NCBI GenBank assembly: GCA_016930275.1
Contig: JAFGHA010000237.1
Span: 1 to 34,062 of the forward strand
Direction of reading: 5' to 3'
Source: Chitinispirillaceae bacterium
GTDB taxonomy: Bacteria; Fibrobacterota; Chitinivibrionia; Chitinivibrionales; Chitinispirillaceae
DNA: 34,062 nt
This document shows positions 14,925-23,040 of this stretch, in pieces; position 1 is the first letter of the stretch, and each line of letters opens with the position of its first letter. The notes beneath the pieces were generated by a model, which was not told the origin of the DNA, did not search any database, and was given only the letters and a program-made list of their open reading frames with translations. The position numbers and the translations under genes are program-made.

Positions 14925-17312
14925 ATGTTCAACGTTAAGGAACCGGATCTGCCTGTAAATCCTGCAGCGGGTACCGCGTTCCGTCGGTTCCCCGTACTAT
15001 TGAAATACAGCACCCTCCGGCATGATACGCAACCGCTGCTGTGGTTGACGGAATGGATTCTGATTCCGGTGCTGGTGTTTCTGTTTGCCTTGCCGGTTCA
15101 GGCGGGAATCAGGCATATAGCAGTGCCGTACCGGGCATCACCTGAATCACTCAATGTATGGATTTTCTTTACCGATAAACCCGAAGCAATGTCATCAGGT
15201 TCCGGTAAAACCGCTACCGCGTCGTATCCTTCCGGTACACTTTGGTCTGATGCAACCGGTCAACCGGTATCTTCCGTGTATATCCGCAGAGTGCAATCGT
15301 GTGGAGGCGTCCTGCGTCATATTTTCAAATGGGACAATACTGCAAGCTTCAGAATCCCGGTCGCCGCCGTGAAGAACGTCCGATCACTCTCCTGTGTAAA
15401 AAAGGTGACAATGGTCGCCCGTCGACGGATAGTATCCCGCAGCGATTCCCGCGGGGTGGGAAAAACAGTGAATGGCGGCAACGCCGGCTACGGCAATGCC
15501 TTAAATCAGCTGTCGATGCTGCGCATTCCGGAGGCTCACCGGTATCTCTCATTCATCCATCCGCATGCCGCACCGGGAGAAGGGGTGCGCATCGCTTTTT
15601 TTGACAGTGGATTCCGCCTTGACCATCGATGTTTCCGTCATCTCCATCAACGCGGTGCCCTTACGGCATGTCATGATTTTATCGATCAGGATACATCGGT
15701 GGCGGATCCGGATTCAGTAAAGGATAATCAGAAACATCCGTTGTGGAGCAACGATCATCACGGTACCGAGGTGTTGAGTACTGTTGCCGCACTGGATACA
15801 CCCTGGTATTGCGGTGCCGCCTGGGGCGCGCAGTTTCTGCTGGCTCGAACTGAGGATGCCTTCTACGATTCCACTACCGGACTGGAGCACGAACTCCATA
15901 CCGAAGAGGATAACTGGGCAGCGGCGGTAGTCTGGGCTGAGAGCCTGGGCGTTGACATTATCTCCAGTTCGCTCGGGTACTGGTATGATTTTCAGGACAC
16001 CGTTGTTGTCGAACGTGAAGAAGGGGAAAACGATACCATCGTCAATTATCTTAAAAGTGATATGAACGGGAAAACGACTATCGTTTCACGCGCCGCAGGC
16101 TATGCCGTGGAGCGGGGAATAATCGTCGTAAACGCGGCGGGAAATGAACGGATAAAAGGTGATACCTCGCTGAGCGCCCCGGCTGACGTTGACGGTGTGA
16201 TTGCAGTAGGTGCGGTGAACGCCAACGGAACATTGGCCTACTTCAGCAGTCTGGGCCCTTCCGCAGATGGCCGGATAAAACCCGATCTGGTTGCCCCGGG
16301 AACGTCAATTTATCTTCCCGATGTTCTCAATCCCGCAACGATCGATTATTCGCGAACGAGCAGCGGTACTTCCTATGCGGCACCACTTGTTACCGGAATT
16401 TGCGCATTGCTGCGACAGGCACATCCGCAGATGGAAGCCGACCGGTTGCGGGAGTACCTCTATAACTATTGCAGACTGCTTCCCGGGCAGATCGCCCCCG
16501 ATAATACCTATGGAAGAGGACTTCCCGATGCAGTTCGTTCGTGCATGTCCGATGTCAAAGAAGTGTTTCTGGTCGCTGTGGATACCGGTGGCGTGCCACT
16601 TAAAGGTGTTACGGTGACCGACGGAGTGGGTGATTCAATCGGGGTTACTTCTGATGCCGGATTTTTTAGTTATAGCGGGGACAGCATGACCATTGAAATC
16701 CGGTTCAGGGCTCAGGAGAAAGAACGACGTATCAGTGTGAGTTCTCTGCCGTTTTTCAGGGAGGTTTTTCCCTGCAGCCTTCTGGTACGGGTGGTTGACA
16801 AAGATAGCAATATAGTGAAGGGAGTTACAGCATCGGTCCGGTCCGGATCCGACTCATGGGGGGTAGCCGGTGATTCTCTTGGTACGGTAACGGTTGCCCA
16901 TTTTTTCCCCGTGTCGGTTACCGTTGTCATTTCGGGAGCGGGTTTCCGGCAGACCGATACGATTTGTGCCGATCTGAGTGATACGACTCTGGAGCGCACC
17001 ATCGTGATGCATACTTCGAAACGTCCTCTTTTTGAGGTGTATCCTACCGTAGTACGTAAAAGTCGTGGTGAGCGTCTGCGGATACGCTTCGCACCGGAGG
17101 TGGGAGTTCTTCAGCAGAGGATAAAAGCCTGTATCCGGTCGCTCAACGGCAATGCAATATGGCAGACAAGCCTAATAACCGACGGTAGACCCGTTGATCT
17201 GCTGTGGTCCGTCCGGACGACCGGCGGCGGGCGAATAGCTCCGGGAACTTATTTTCTTCTGCTGTCGTGTGACGATCGCCAATACCGGAAAAAGTTCATT
17301 ATCGCTGAATGA
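14925..17312 (+). CDS. Secreted subtilisin-like serine protease (S8) with C-terminal sorting-type domain
   Basis: The catalytic triad is complete in subtilase order (numbered from ATG 14925): Asp227 in IAFFDSGF, His279 in DHHGTEVL and Ser483 in SSGTSYAAPLVTG. The oxyanion Asn lies in VVNAAGNE. A hydrophobic stretch ending LPVQAG (about residues 44-63) is the export signal, so the N-terminus is long. Two carboxypeptidase-regulatory or Ig-like modules follow (about residues 540-690). The last roughly 85 residues (YPTVVRKSRGERLRIRF... GTYFLLLSCD) resemble FlgD/T9SS sorting tails. The start is uncertain: the frame is open to TTG 14850, but that covers the 14857-14898 hairpin. ATG 14925 and TTG 15000 are both possible and none has a good ribosome site. 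The 3' end overlaps the convergent barrel gene by 14 bases. Confidence 0.87.
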   Translation: MFNVKEPDLPVNPAAGTAFRRFPVLLKYSTLRHDTQPLLWLTEWILIPVLVFLFALPVQAGIRHIAVPYRASPESLNVWIFFTDKPEAMSSGSGKTATASYPSGTLWSDATGQPVSSVYIRRVQSCGGVLRHIFKWDNTASFRIPVAAVKNVRSLSCVKKVTMVARRRIVSRSDSRGVGKTVNGGNAGYGNALNQLSMLRIPEAHRYLSFIHPHAAPGEGVRIAFFDSGFRLDHRCFRHLHQRGALTACHDFIDQDTSVADPDSVKDNQKHPLWSNDHHGTEVLSTVAALDTPWYCGAAWGAQFLLARTEDAFYDSTTGLEHELHTEEDNWAAAVVWAESLGVDIISSSLGYWYDFQDTVVVEREEGENDTIVNYLKSDMNGKTTIVSRAAGYAVERGIIVVNAAGNERIKGDTSLSAPADVDGVIAVGAVNANGTLAYFSSLGPSADGRIKPDLVAPGTSIYLPDVLNPATIDYSRTSSGTSYAAPLVTGICALLRQAHPQMEADRLREYLYNYCRLLPGQIAPDNTYGRGLPDAVRSCMSDVKEVFLVAVDTGGVPLKGVTVTDGVGDSIGVTSDAGFFSYSGDSMTIEIRFRAQEKERRISVSSLPFFREVFPCSLLVRVVDKDSNIVKGVTASVRSGSDSWGVAGDSLGTVTVAHFFPVSVTVVISGAGFRQTDTICADLSDTTLERTIVMHTSKRPLFEVYPTVVRKSRGERLRIRFAPEVGVLQQRIKACIRSLNGNAIWQTSLITDGRPVDLLWSVRTTGGGRIAPGTYFLLLSCDDRQYRKKFIIAE

Positions 17313-19356
17313 ACCAGGAAAATCCCCAGCGGAAAGTGATTCCAGGCGCATAATAGCCGGGAACATACGAGAAATCGTGGTTGAGCAGGTTGTCGATCTT
17401 GTAGACAAGCCTGAACGACTTGATATGCGCCGTGGCGATAAAGTTGACATCAACAACCGGGCGGTTCCAGTCACTCAGATCGGCAAATACCGTCGGTTCC
17501 CGTTCACTCCAGTAATTGCACTCAAGGCGAATATCGAATGCCTCGTTGGTGAGTTTTGGAAAAACAAGCAGTGACAGTGCACCCTGAAGTTTGACGAATG
17601 GCCGTGTATCTGAAAGCAGCAAACGGGAAGATATCCCCATACCGTTCCAGCGGCCGAACTCCGGTGCAATGACGAAAACCGATTGCGGTTGACGGTAAGG
17701 AATGGAGCGTGATGCCCATGAACGGAGCACCGCAGCCGTATCGATTCCGTAACACCACTGATATCCGGCAAGCAGATGGAACAGATTCCAGTTTCGTTCA
17801 ACCTGACCACCTGCTCTGAAATACGCGTCATGAAGTGTGGCAGCGGTGGCGAGGGAGTCGATCGGTGGTGCATAGTGTAAAAGTTCCTGCTCGACGAAAA
17901 GCGCACACCGGTACTTTTTTACCGATGCCAGAAAGGTCGCATTCCAGACGGGTGCATATACCCCTGCAGTGTCGGTTGCATGGAAATCCGCACCTGCGCG
18001 AAGCGACAGGACACTCTCAAGGGAAGAAAAACGATGCTGCCAAACCGCTTCCGGTCGGTACTGAAAAGAAACCGGTTCCAGAGAGTCCGCAACCGACAGT
18101 TGCGATCGGCGTACTCTCCCCACTAGGGCGAGTGTGTCACTCCTGCCGAAACCTACACCCGTCCGAACTGCTCCACTCAGATCTTTTCGAAGTTGCCTGA
18201 TTATTTCCGTCTGGAATCCCGATCCGACCGGTTCCGATCTGATTCGACGTTGTGGGTGTGAGAGCCAGCGGCATTCGGCATCCGCGAAAAAATGGTTTCC
18301 CCGGTGTGTCGTTACACCACCGGTAAACGAGAACGGAAATTGTGAGACGCGGGTGAAGTCGGGATAGTCGTTGGCGGGCGTGCGATTGAGGGGCAGTTCA
18401 CTTGTCAGATCGCCATATTTTACCCGGCCGTAAAGTTCAGTTGTTGTTCCCTGCCAGCGAGCATCGGCGCCGCAGAAATATTCATTCACCTGCGGTGAAT
18501 ACCCCCTTCTCGACAACAGTGTCGTATCCGAAGTGATACTTGAAAAAACGGTATAGACATCATTTCCCTCATGGGAAAAGGCTGTTCCGGTGAAATGGCG
18601 GTAATTGGAAAAAATGTTCACCTGCAGATGACGACTGAGCGGACGGGTAAACCGCAGCAACAGAATGTTTTCATCGAAAACACCCGTTTCCCAGAAAAAT
18701 TCCGATTCCGGCGTCGCGAGGGAGACGGTTCGGGGAACCATGGTGCGTGTACCGTCGGCACCGAGGGAAATGGAACTGAATTCCGTACTGCACCAGGCGT
18801 CATCACCGTACAGCGGATCATCGGCGGTTTCGTAGAGCAAACGTGTTCCCGCATACACTTTTGTCAGCGGTACGGTATTACCCATGTAAAGAAGCCGGTT
18901 GTTGTATCCCGCAACACCGATACGGGGATTGGCATTGAGTCTGCGCACAAACGGCATGTTGATCCAGCTGGTGGCATCAGACCGGAACATGTCGCCGTCA
19001 TCGATGCTCTGCCGCTCGGGTACCGTTGAATCGGGGGCATACCGGTGCCGTCGTGATTGTTCGAGGTTGAGCAGACTATCACGGGTCTGCCGTTTCCGGA
19101 GTGAATCGGATTGACTCGTTGCCGTGGTGACCTGCCGTGAAGGCTGCGACGGACGACCTGCTGCCGGAGTGGAACCGGTATCCGGAAGGGAATTGGGTAT
19201 GGTTGAATCAACCGTTAAGTCAATGATTGTATCTTCGGCAACGTTTTCAACAACGGTTTCATGAAGGGAGTCATTTTCTTCCGTTTCAGCCGCAGAAACG
19301 GAAAAAAGAGACCAGAACAGAAAAAATACCGGTATACACAATAAGCGGAGGCTCAT
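17299..19356 (-). CDS. TonB-receptor-like outer-membrane barrel protein
   Basis: From ATG 19356 the 685-residue protein starts with a signal peptide (FFLFWSLFSVSAAE). A 110-residue Thr/Ser/Asp-rich low-complexity segment follows, then a plug-like stretch (FRSDATSWINMPFVRRLNANPRIGVAGYN). After that come about 500 residues of alternating aromatic strands. It ends KIDNLLNHDFSYVPGYYAPGITFRWGFSWFIQR in two pieces of the TonB-dependent receptor end pattern: NLLN-x-x-Y/F, then G-Y-Y-x-P-G and an aromatic last strand. I infer an outer-membrane channel or receptor; a TonB box is not obvious and the plug is divergent, so a porin-like protein is the alternative. Upstream residues from 19434 are probably not translated. 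It is divergent from the TPR lipoprotein gene. Confidence 0.65.
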   Translation of the reverse strand: MSLRLLCIPVFFLFWSLFSVSAAETEENDSLHETVVENVAEDTIIDLTVDSTIPNSLPDTGSTPAAGRPSQPSRQVTTATSQSDSLRKRQTRDSLLNLEQSRRHRYAPDSTVPERQSIDDGDMFRSDATSWINMPFVRRLNANPRIGVAGYNNRLLYMGNTVPLTKVYAGTRLLYETADDPLYGDDAWCSTEFSSISLGADGTRTMVPRTVSLATPESEFFWETGVFDENILLLRFTRPLSRHLQVNIFSNYRHFTGTAFSHEGNDVYTVFSSITSDTTLLSRRGYSPQVNEYFCGADARWQGTTTELYGRVKYGDLTSELPLNRTPANDYPDFTRVSQFPFSFTGGVTTHRGNHFFADAECRWLSHPQRRIRSEPVGSGFQTEIIRQLRKDLSGAVRTGVGFGRSDTLALVGRVRRSQLSVADSLEPVSFQYRPEAVWQHRFSSLESVLSLRAGADFHATDTAGVYAPVWNATFLASVKKYRCALFVEQELLHYAPPIDSLATAATLHDAYFRAGGQVERNWNLFHLLAGYQWCYGIDTAAVLRSWASRSIPYRQPQSVFVIAPEFGRWNGMGISSRLLLSDTRPFVKLQGALSLLVFPKLTNEAFDIRLECNYWSEREPTVFADLSDWNRPVVDVNFIATAHIKSFRLVYKIDNLLNHDFSYVPGYYAPGITFRWGFSWFIQR

Positions 19357-19528
19357 GAAGGTACTATTATCTGATGGAAGATTGCAGGAACGGCAGGGCT
19401 CGGCTGCGGTTCGTGTCGCTGTTCTGAAAATCATGGTACCTTAAAATACTTCCTTTTTTCCCGGAACACCGAATATTATGCAATCAGACACCAATATTAT
19501 ACGGGTACAGGATATATTTTACTGGATC

Positions 19529-21508
19529 ATGGACAATTCTGAAAAGCCAATCATTTTTCTCGAACTCCGCCGGATTGTAACAGCGGTTTTCCCTGCAGGG
19601 CGTTTTCTTCTTTTTTCGGCGTTATTGCCGGTACTCAGCTGTACCGCCTATTTCAATACCTATTACAATGCGGAGACCGCGTTCAGGGAAGGGCTGCAGT
19701 TACATAAGAAAATCTTACGGAATTATCCCGACAGTCTTGTCGTGACACCTCCGGCGGAAATCGCAAGTAAATATGATCGCACCATTACCAAAACCGTCAA
19801 AGTTTTCGAGGCGTTTCCGAAAGGAAAAAAGTGGCATGACGATGCACTGTTACTGATGGGTAAAGCTCACTTCTATAAAAAGGAAAATGAAAAGGCAATC
19901 AGGCGATTCAGACAGCTGGAGCAGGATTTTCCCAAGAGTGAGCTTCTTCCCGAAGCATATCTGTACATGGGAATGGCATATATCGAAAGCGATAACCTCG
20001 ATAAGGCGGAAGAAATTCTGACCACCGCCGAAAAACGTTTTCCGAAACTCAATGAAAAACAGCAGATCACGCTCCTGCTTATCAATATCGCCATCCGGCG
20101 GGAAGGAAAATCACAGGCAATCGCGTTACTCGAGAAAACCAGAAAATCGATACGGTCCGAAGAACTCCGGATTGATCTGCTGCTGCGTACCGCCGAGCTG
20201 TACATTGATCTGAAACAATACGATAAAGCGATCGTACTGCTGAAAAAAGCTCCCCGAAAAAAGAAATTTCCGTTGCAGTCCTTTCGAATCGACCGGGCGC
20301 TTTTCACCTGCTACCGGTCAGTTGACTCGCAGCAGCTGGCAATGGACCTTCTGGTGTCGATGCTCGGGCAGAAGCAGTATTATCAGTATCAGGACGAACT
20401 GCTGTATTACCAGGGAGCCATATTTAATGAAATGGGGAAGACCGACGAGGCGGTAAGAATATTTAAAAAATTGACGGCTGATATCGATACGACGACCGCG
20501 GCCACCGATACTTCCAGTTTCAAGGGACGTGCACTGATTGAGCTTGCGCTGATCTATCAGAAACAGATGGAGGATTACAAAAAAGCTCAATCCTATCTGA
20601 CCCTCGCCTCGAAAGTGCAGGATACAACGTCAAAGAAATTCGCTCAGAAACGATTATCGGCATTTGAGCGACTGATAAAACTGCGGGAAGAAGCAGTTAA
20701 AGGAGATTCCGCAGTATCGCACCGTTCATTTGCCATTGGTGAACTCTTCAGATTCGAACTCGATGAACCGGACAGTGCGTACGACGAGTTTCTCCGGTTG
20801 GCACGTGATACGGCGGTCGATACGGCAATTATTCCCAAGGCGCTTTGCCAGGCTGCGTTAATTGCGCGGGATGAGCTCGGAGATACGGTAGCATGTGACA
20901 GCATTTTCAAACAGATCATCAAACGGTATCCTGCCAGCGAATATGCGAAAACAGGTCAGGAAGAGTTGCAGCTTAAGGTGACTATTAAAACCAGACAGGA
21001 CAGTGCATGGGACGCTTACACCACCGCGGAACGACTGTTTTACAAACAAAATGACGTGAAAGGTGCGATTCATGCCTTTTTCGAACTGTCAAAAACGTAT
21101 CCGGAATTGCCGGTGGCCCCGAGAAGTCTGTTCGCGGCTGCATGGTTCAGCGACAATGTCCTCTATAAAAATCTTACGGCAAAAAAACTCTACGAACGCA
21201 TTTGTGACAAGTATCCCAAATCGGAATACTGCACCGAACAGGCAAAACCACGGATTAAAATCGTGGTTGATACACTGGCGAAACTCGATCAGCTGCGCAG
21301 GGAAAATGAGAAAAAACGACCGGTCACGCCAAAGGCTTCTGCCGGGAACAAATCCGTAACACCTGATACCACTTTCGCTGCAACCGTGGAAAATGATTCG
21401 ACCGAAATACTCTCGGAAGAGGAAATGGTTGACGAGACTGCCACGGATACCGCTTCGACGGCAACGCCGGATTCCGCAGTAACGACGCCTGCAAAACCAG
21501 TGAATTGA
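19529..21508 (+). CDS. Large TPR-repeat lipoprotein
   Basis: The protein (659 residues from ATG 19529; the frame is open to ATG 19478) has a signal ending in lipobox LPVLSC, so the mature N-terminus is a lipidated Cys. Directly after it comes TAYFNTYYNAETAFREGLQ, then tandem TPR-type helices up to about residue 560 (for example DDALLLMGKAHFYKKENEKAI and ALIELALIYQKQ). A Thr/Ala/Glu/Asp-rich tail closes the protein. The motif just after the lipobox resembles that of SprE/PorW, TPR lipoproteins of the type IX secretion system, which would suit the sorting-type tails in this window; I hold this as inference only. It could instead be a BamD-like or general scaffold protein. Neither start has a clear ribosome site. 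Confidence 0.75.
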   Translation: MDNSEKPIIFLELRRIVTAVFPAGRFLLFSALLPVLSCTAYFNTYYNAETAFREGLQLHKKILRNYPDSLVVTPPAEIASKYDRTITKTVKVFEAFPKGKKWHDDALLLMGKAHFYKKENEKAIRRFRQLEQDFPKSELLPEAYLYMGMAYIESDNLDKAEEILTTAEKRFPKLNEKQQITLLLINIAIRREGKSQAIALLEKTRKSIRSEELRIDLLLRTAELYIDLKQYDKAIVLLKKAPRKKKFPLQSFRIDRALFTCYRSVDSQQLAMDLLVSMLGQKQYYQYQDELLYYQGAIFNEMGKTDEAVRIFKKLTADIDTTTAATDTSSFKGRALIELALIYQKQMEDYKKAQSYLTLASKVQDTTSKKFAQKRLSAFERLIKLREEAVKGDSAVSHRSFAIGELFRFELDEPDSAYDEFLRLARDTAVDTAIIPKALCQAALIARDELGDTVACDSIFKQIIKRYPASEYAKTGQEELQLKVTIKTRQDSAWDAYTTAERLFYKQNDVKGAIHAFFELSKTYPELPVAPRSLFAAAWFSDNVLYKNLTAKKLYERICDKYPKSEYCTEQAKPRIKIVVDTLAKLDQLRRENEKKRPVTPKASAGNKSVTPDTTFAATVENDSTEILSEEEMVDETATDTASTATPDSAVTTPAKPVN

Positions 21509-21610
21509 ACAGGGATGATTTTTCCGGTTTCGGCGCGGATTACAGCGGAACAATTCCACCTGTCTACTGAAGTATATTTCACTTATTAATAGAATGCCCT
21601 TGAAAACAAT

Positions 21611-21668
21611 GTTCCGGTCGGGTGGATTGCCGGAACCTTGAGGTCATATTTTATAAGGGGGCGGAACC
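21611..21668 (+). promoter_or_regulatory. GGAACC boxes and hairpin upstream of the ECF sigma gene
   Basis: GTTCCGG (21611-21617) is the exact complement of CCGGAAC (21630-21636), with a 12-base loop. GGAACC occurs at 21632 and 21663. GGAAC is the usual -35 core of ECF-sigma promoters, but no matching -10 box could be read 16-17 bases downstream of either copy, so an autoregulated promoter is only a suggestion. Confidence 0.3.
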
Positions 21669-21738
21669 GGTAGGCGAACAGTTATTTGTATCAAGTGAGC
21701 GTTTTCAATTCACTCGTGCGTCCATGGGGTGATAAACA

Positions 21739-22254
21739 ATGAAAGTAACCCGGGGAAAAGAAAATGAGGTGAGAATCCTCTATGAACGTTATGCATCGAT
21801 GGTATTCCGGAGATGCAGGATGTTTCTCAAATCTGAAGATGAAGCATGGGACGCCACGCAGGAGGTTTTTATGAAGTTGATGCGTTCTCTCGATACGATC
21901 ACCAAAAAAGATAGCATTTATTCTTGGCTGCTCAGTGCCAGTACCAATCACTGCATTTCACAGCTGCGGAAGAAACGGCATGAATCATTCGACGAGGAGT
22001 ATCATGGTGCTTCGCCATCTACTGGAGGACTCCCGCAGGAGCGCCGGATGGTCCTCGATGAGATCATGCGCTATTTTCTCTCTCCCTGGGATGAAAAAAT
22101 ACGGCAGATTATCATTTACACCTATATAGATGGTTATAAGCAGGAGGAAATCTCCCGTTTGACCGGTATGGGAGAATCGACCATCAGACGGCACCTGACG
22201 AGATTCAAACGGGAATCGGCGGCGTCTTTGCTGAAACGGGAGGACCTGATATGA
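21739..22254 (+). CDS. ECF-family RNA polymerase sigma factor
   Basis: The 171-residue protein has only regions 2 and 4, as in ECF sigma factors. Region 2 covers about residues 10-75 (LYERYASMVFRRCRMFL, then DEAWDATQEVFMKLMRSL and WLLSASTNHCISQLRKK). Region 4 covers about residues 105-160 (IRQIIIYTYIDGYKQEEISRLTGMGESTIRRHLTRFKRE), a helix-turn-helix for -35 recognition. It overlaps the anti-sigma gene by four bases (ATGA), so the two are translationally coupled. The predicted target is its own operon, but this is not shown by a clear promoter. Confidence 0.93.
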   Translation: MKVTRGKENEVRILYERYASMVFRRCRMFLKSEDEAWDATQEVFMKLMRSLDTITKKDSIYSWLLSASTNHCISQLRKKRHESFDEEYHGASPSTGGLPQERRMVLDEIMRYFLSPWDEKIRQIIIYTYIDGYKQEEISRLTGMGESTIRRHLTRFKRESAASLLKREDLI

Positions 22255-23036
22255 CTACCAGATGCGAACGACTTGATCTGGAACGGTTTGTTGTGGGTGA
22301 ACTTGACCGGGAACAGGCCGATGCGGTCAGACACCACTGTGAATCCTGCTCCGACTGCAGTTCCTACGTGGCGATGCTGCAGGCGGAAAAAGAGGAGTTT
22401 CTGAATAAACATCCGTTTTCCTCTTTTACACGGGCACATGCACCGATTGTTGAATTACCGTGGTACCGGAGAATAACCTTCGGTATGCCGCAACCGGCGA
22501 TTGTCGCCGTCGGCGCGGTATTTCTGGTAACACTTGCCGTTATTCCGGTAGTGAACAACCGGAATGCACAGCGTGAAGATATAGTGCGTTTCAAAGGTTC
22601 ACCGCCACTTTCTTTTATTTATAACAGAAACGGTACCACGCAGCAGGGAAATTCTGTCGGACGTTACCGGGAGGGAGATAAAATCCAGATAACCTGTCCT
22701 CCCACACGCTTCGGTTTCGTGAGTCTTCTGAGTATCGATCCGAGGGGTACGATTTCTTTTTATCATCCGGAAACCGGATCCGGTTTCTGCAGTGTCCCGG
22801 TTGATTCGAACGTGCCGTTCAAATTTCCCGGCAGTATAGAACTCGACGATACTCCCGGCGGGGAACTGGTCATCGTGATTTTTTCACCTGAAAAACTCGA
22901 AACCGCAACGGTTACGGAGTGGATCCGCAAAAAGTTCACATCTGTGTCGGATCTTGAATCTTTGAACACTAAGCTGCTTCAGGAGAAACATTTCTTCGGC
23001 GGGGAGACTTCGACACTGCTTTTGTGGAAGGAGTAA
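22251..23036 (+). CDS. Zinc-finger anti-sigma factor with DUF4384-like outer domain
   Basis: The 261-residue protein begins with an anti-sigma zinc-finger fold: ERFVVGELDREQADAVRHHCESCSDC gives the H-x3-C-x2-C pattern (here HHCESC with CSDC) in residues 10-40. A single membrane helix is at about residues 83-103 (PAIVAVGAVFLVTLAVIPVV). The outer part holds FKGSPPLSFIYNRNG, then GRYREGDKIQITCPPTRFGFVSLLSIDPRGTISFYHP in sequence, and GGELVIVIFS. That order matches DUF4384, a domain repeatedly found with caspase-like proteins. The start is supported by GGGAGG seven bases upstream within the sigma gene. It likely holds the sigma factor at the membrane and senses an envelope signal. Confidence 0.85.
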   Translation: MTTRCERLDLERFVVGELDREQADAVRHHCESCSDCSSYVAMLQAEKEEFLNKHPFSSFTRAHAPIVELPWYRRITFGMPQPAIVAVGAVFLVTLAVIPVVNNRNAQREDIVRFKGSPPLSFIYNRNGTTQQGNSVGRYREGDKIQITCPPTRFGFVSLLSIDPRGTISFYHPETGSGFCSVPVDSNVPFKFPGSIELDDTPGGELVIVIFSPEKLETATVTEWIRKKFTSVSDLESLNTKLLQEKHFFGGETSTLLLWKE

Positions 23037-23040
23037 CCGG

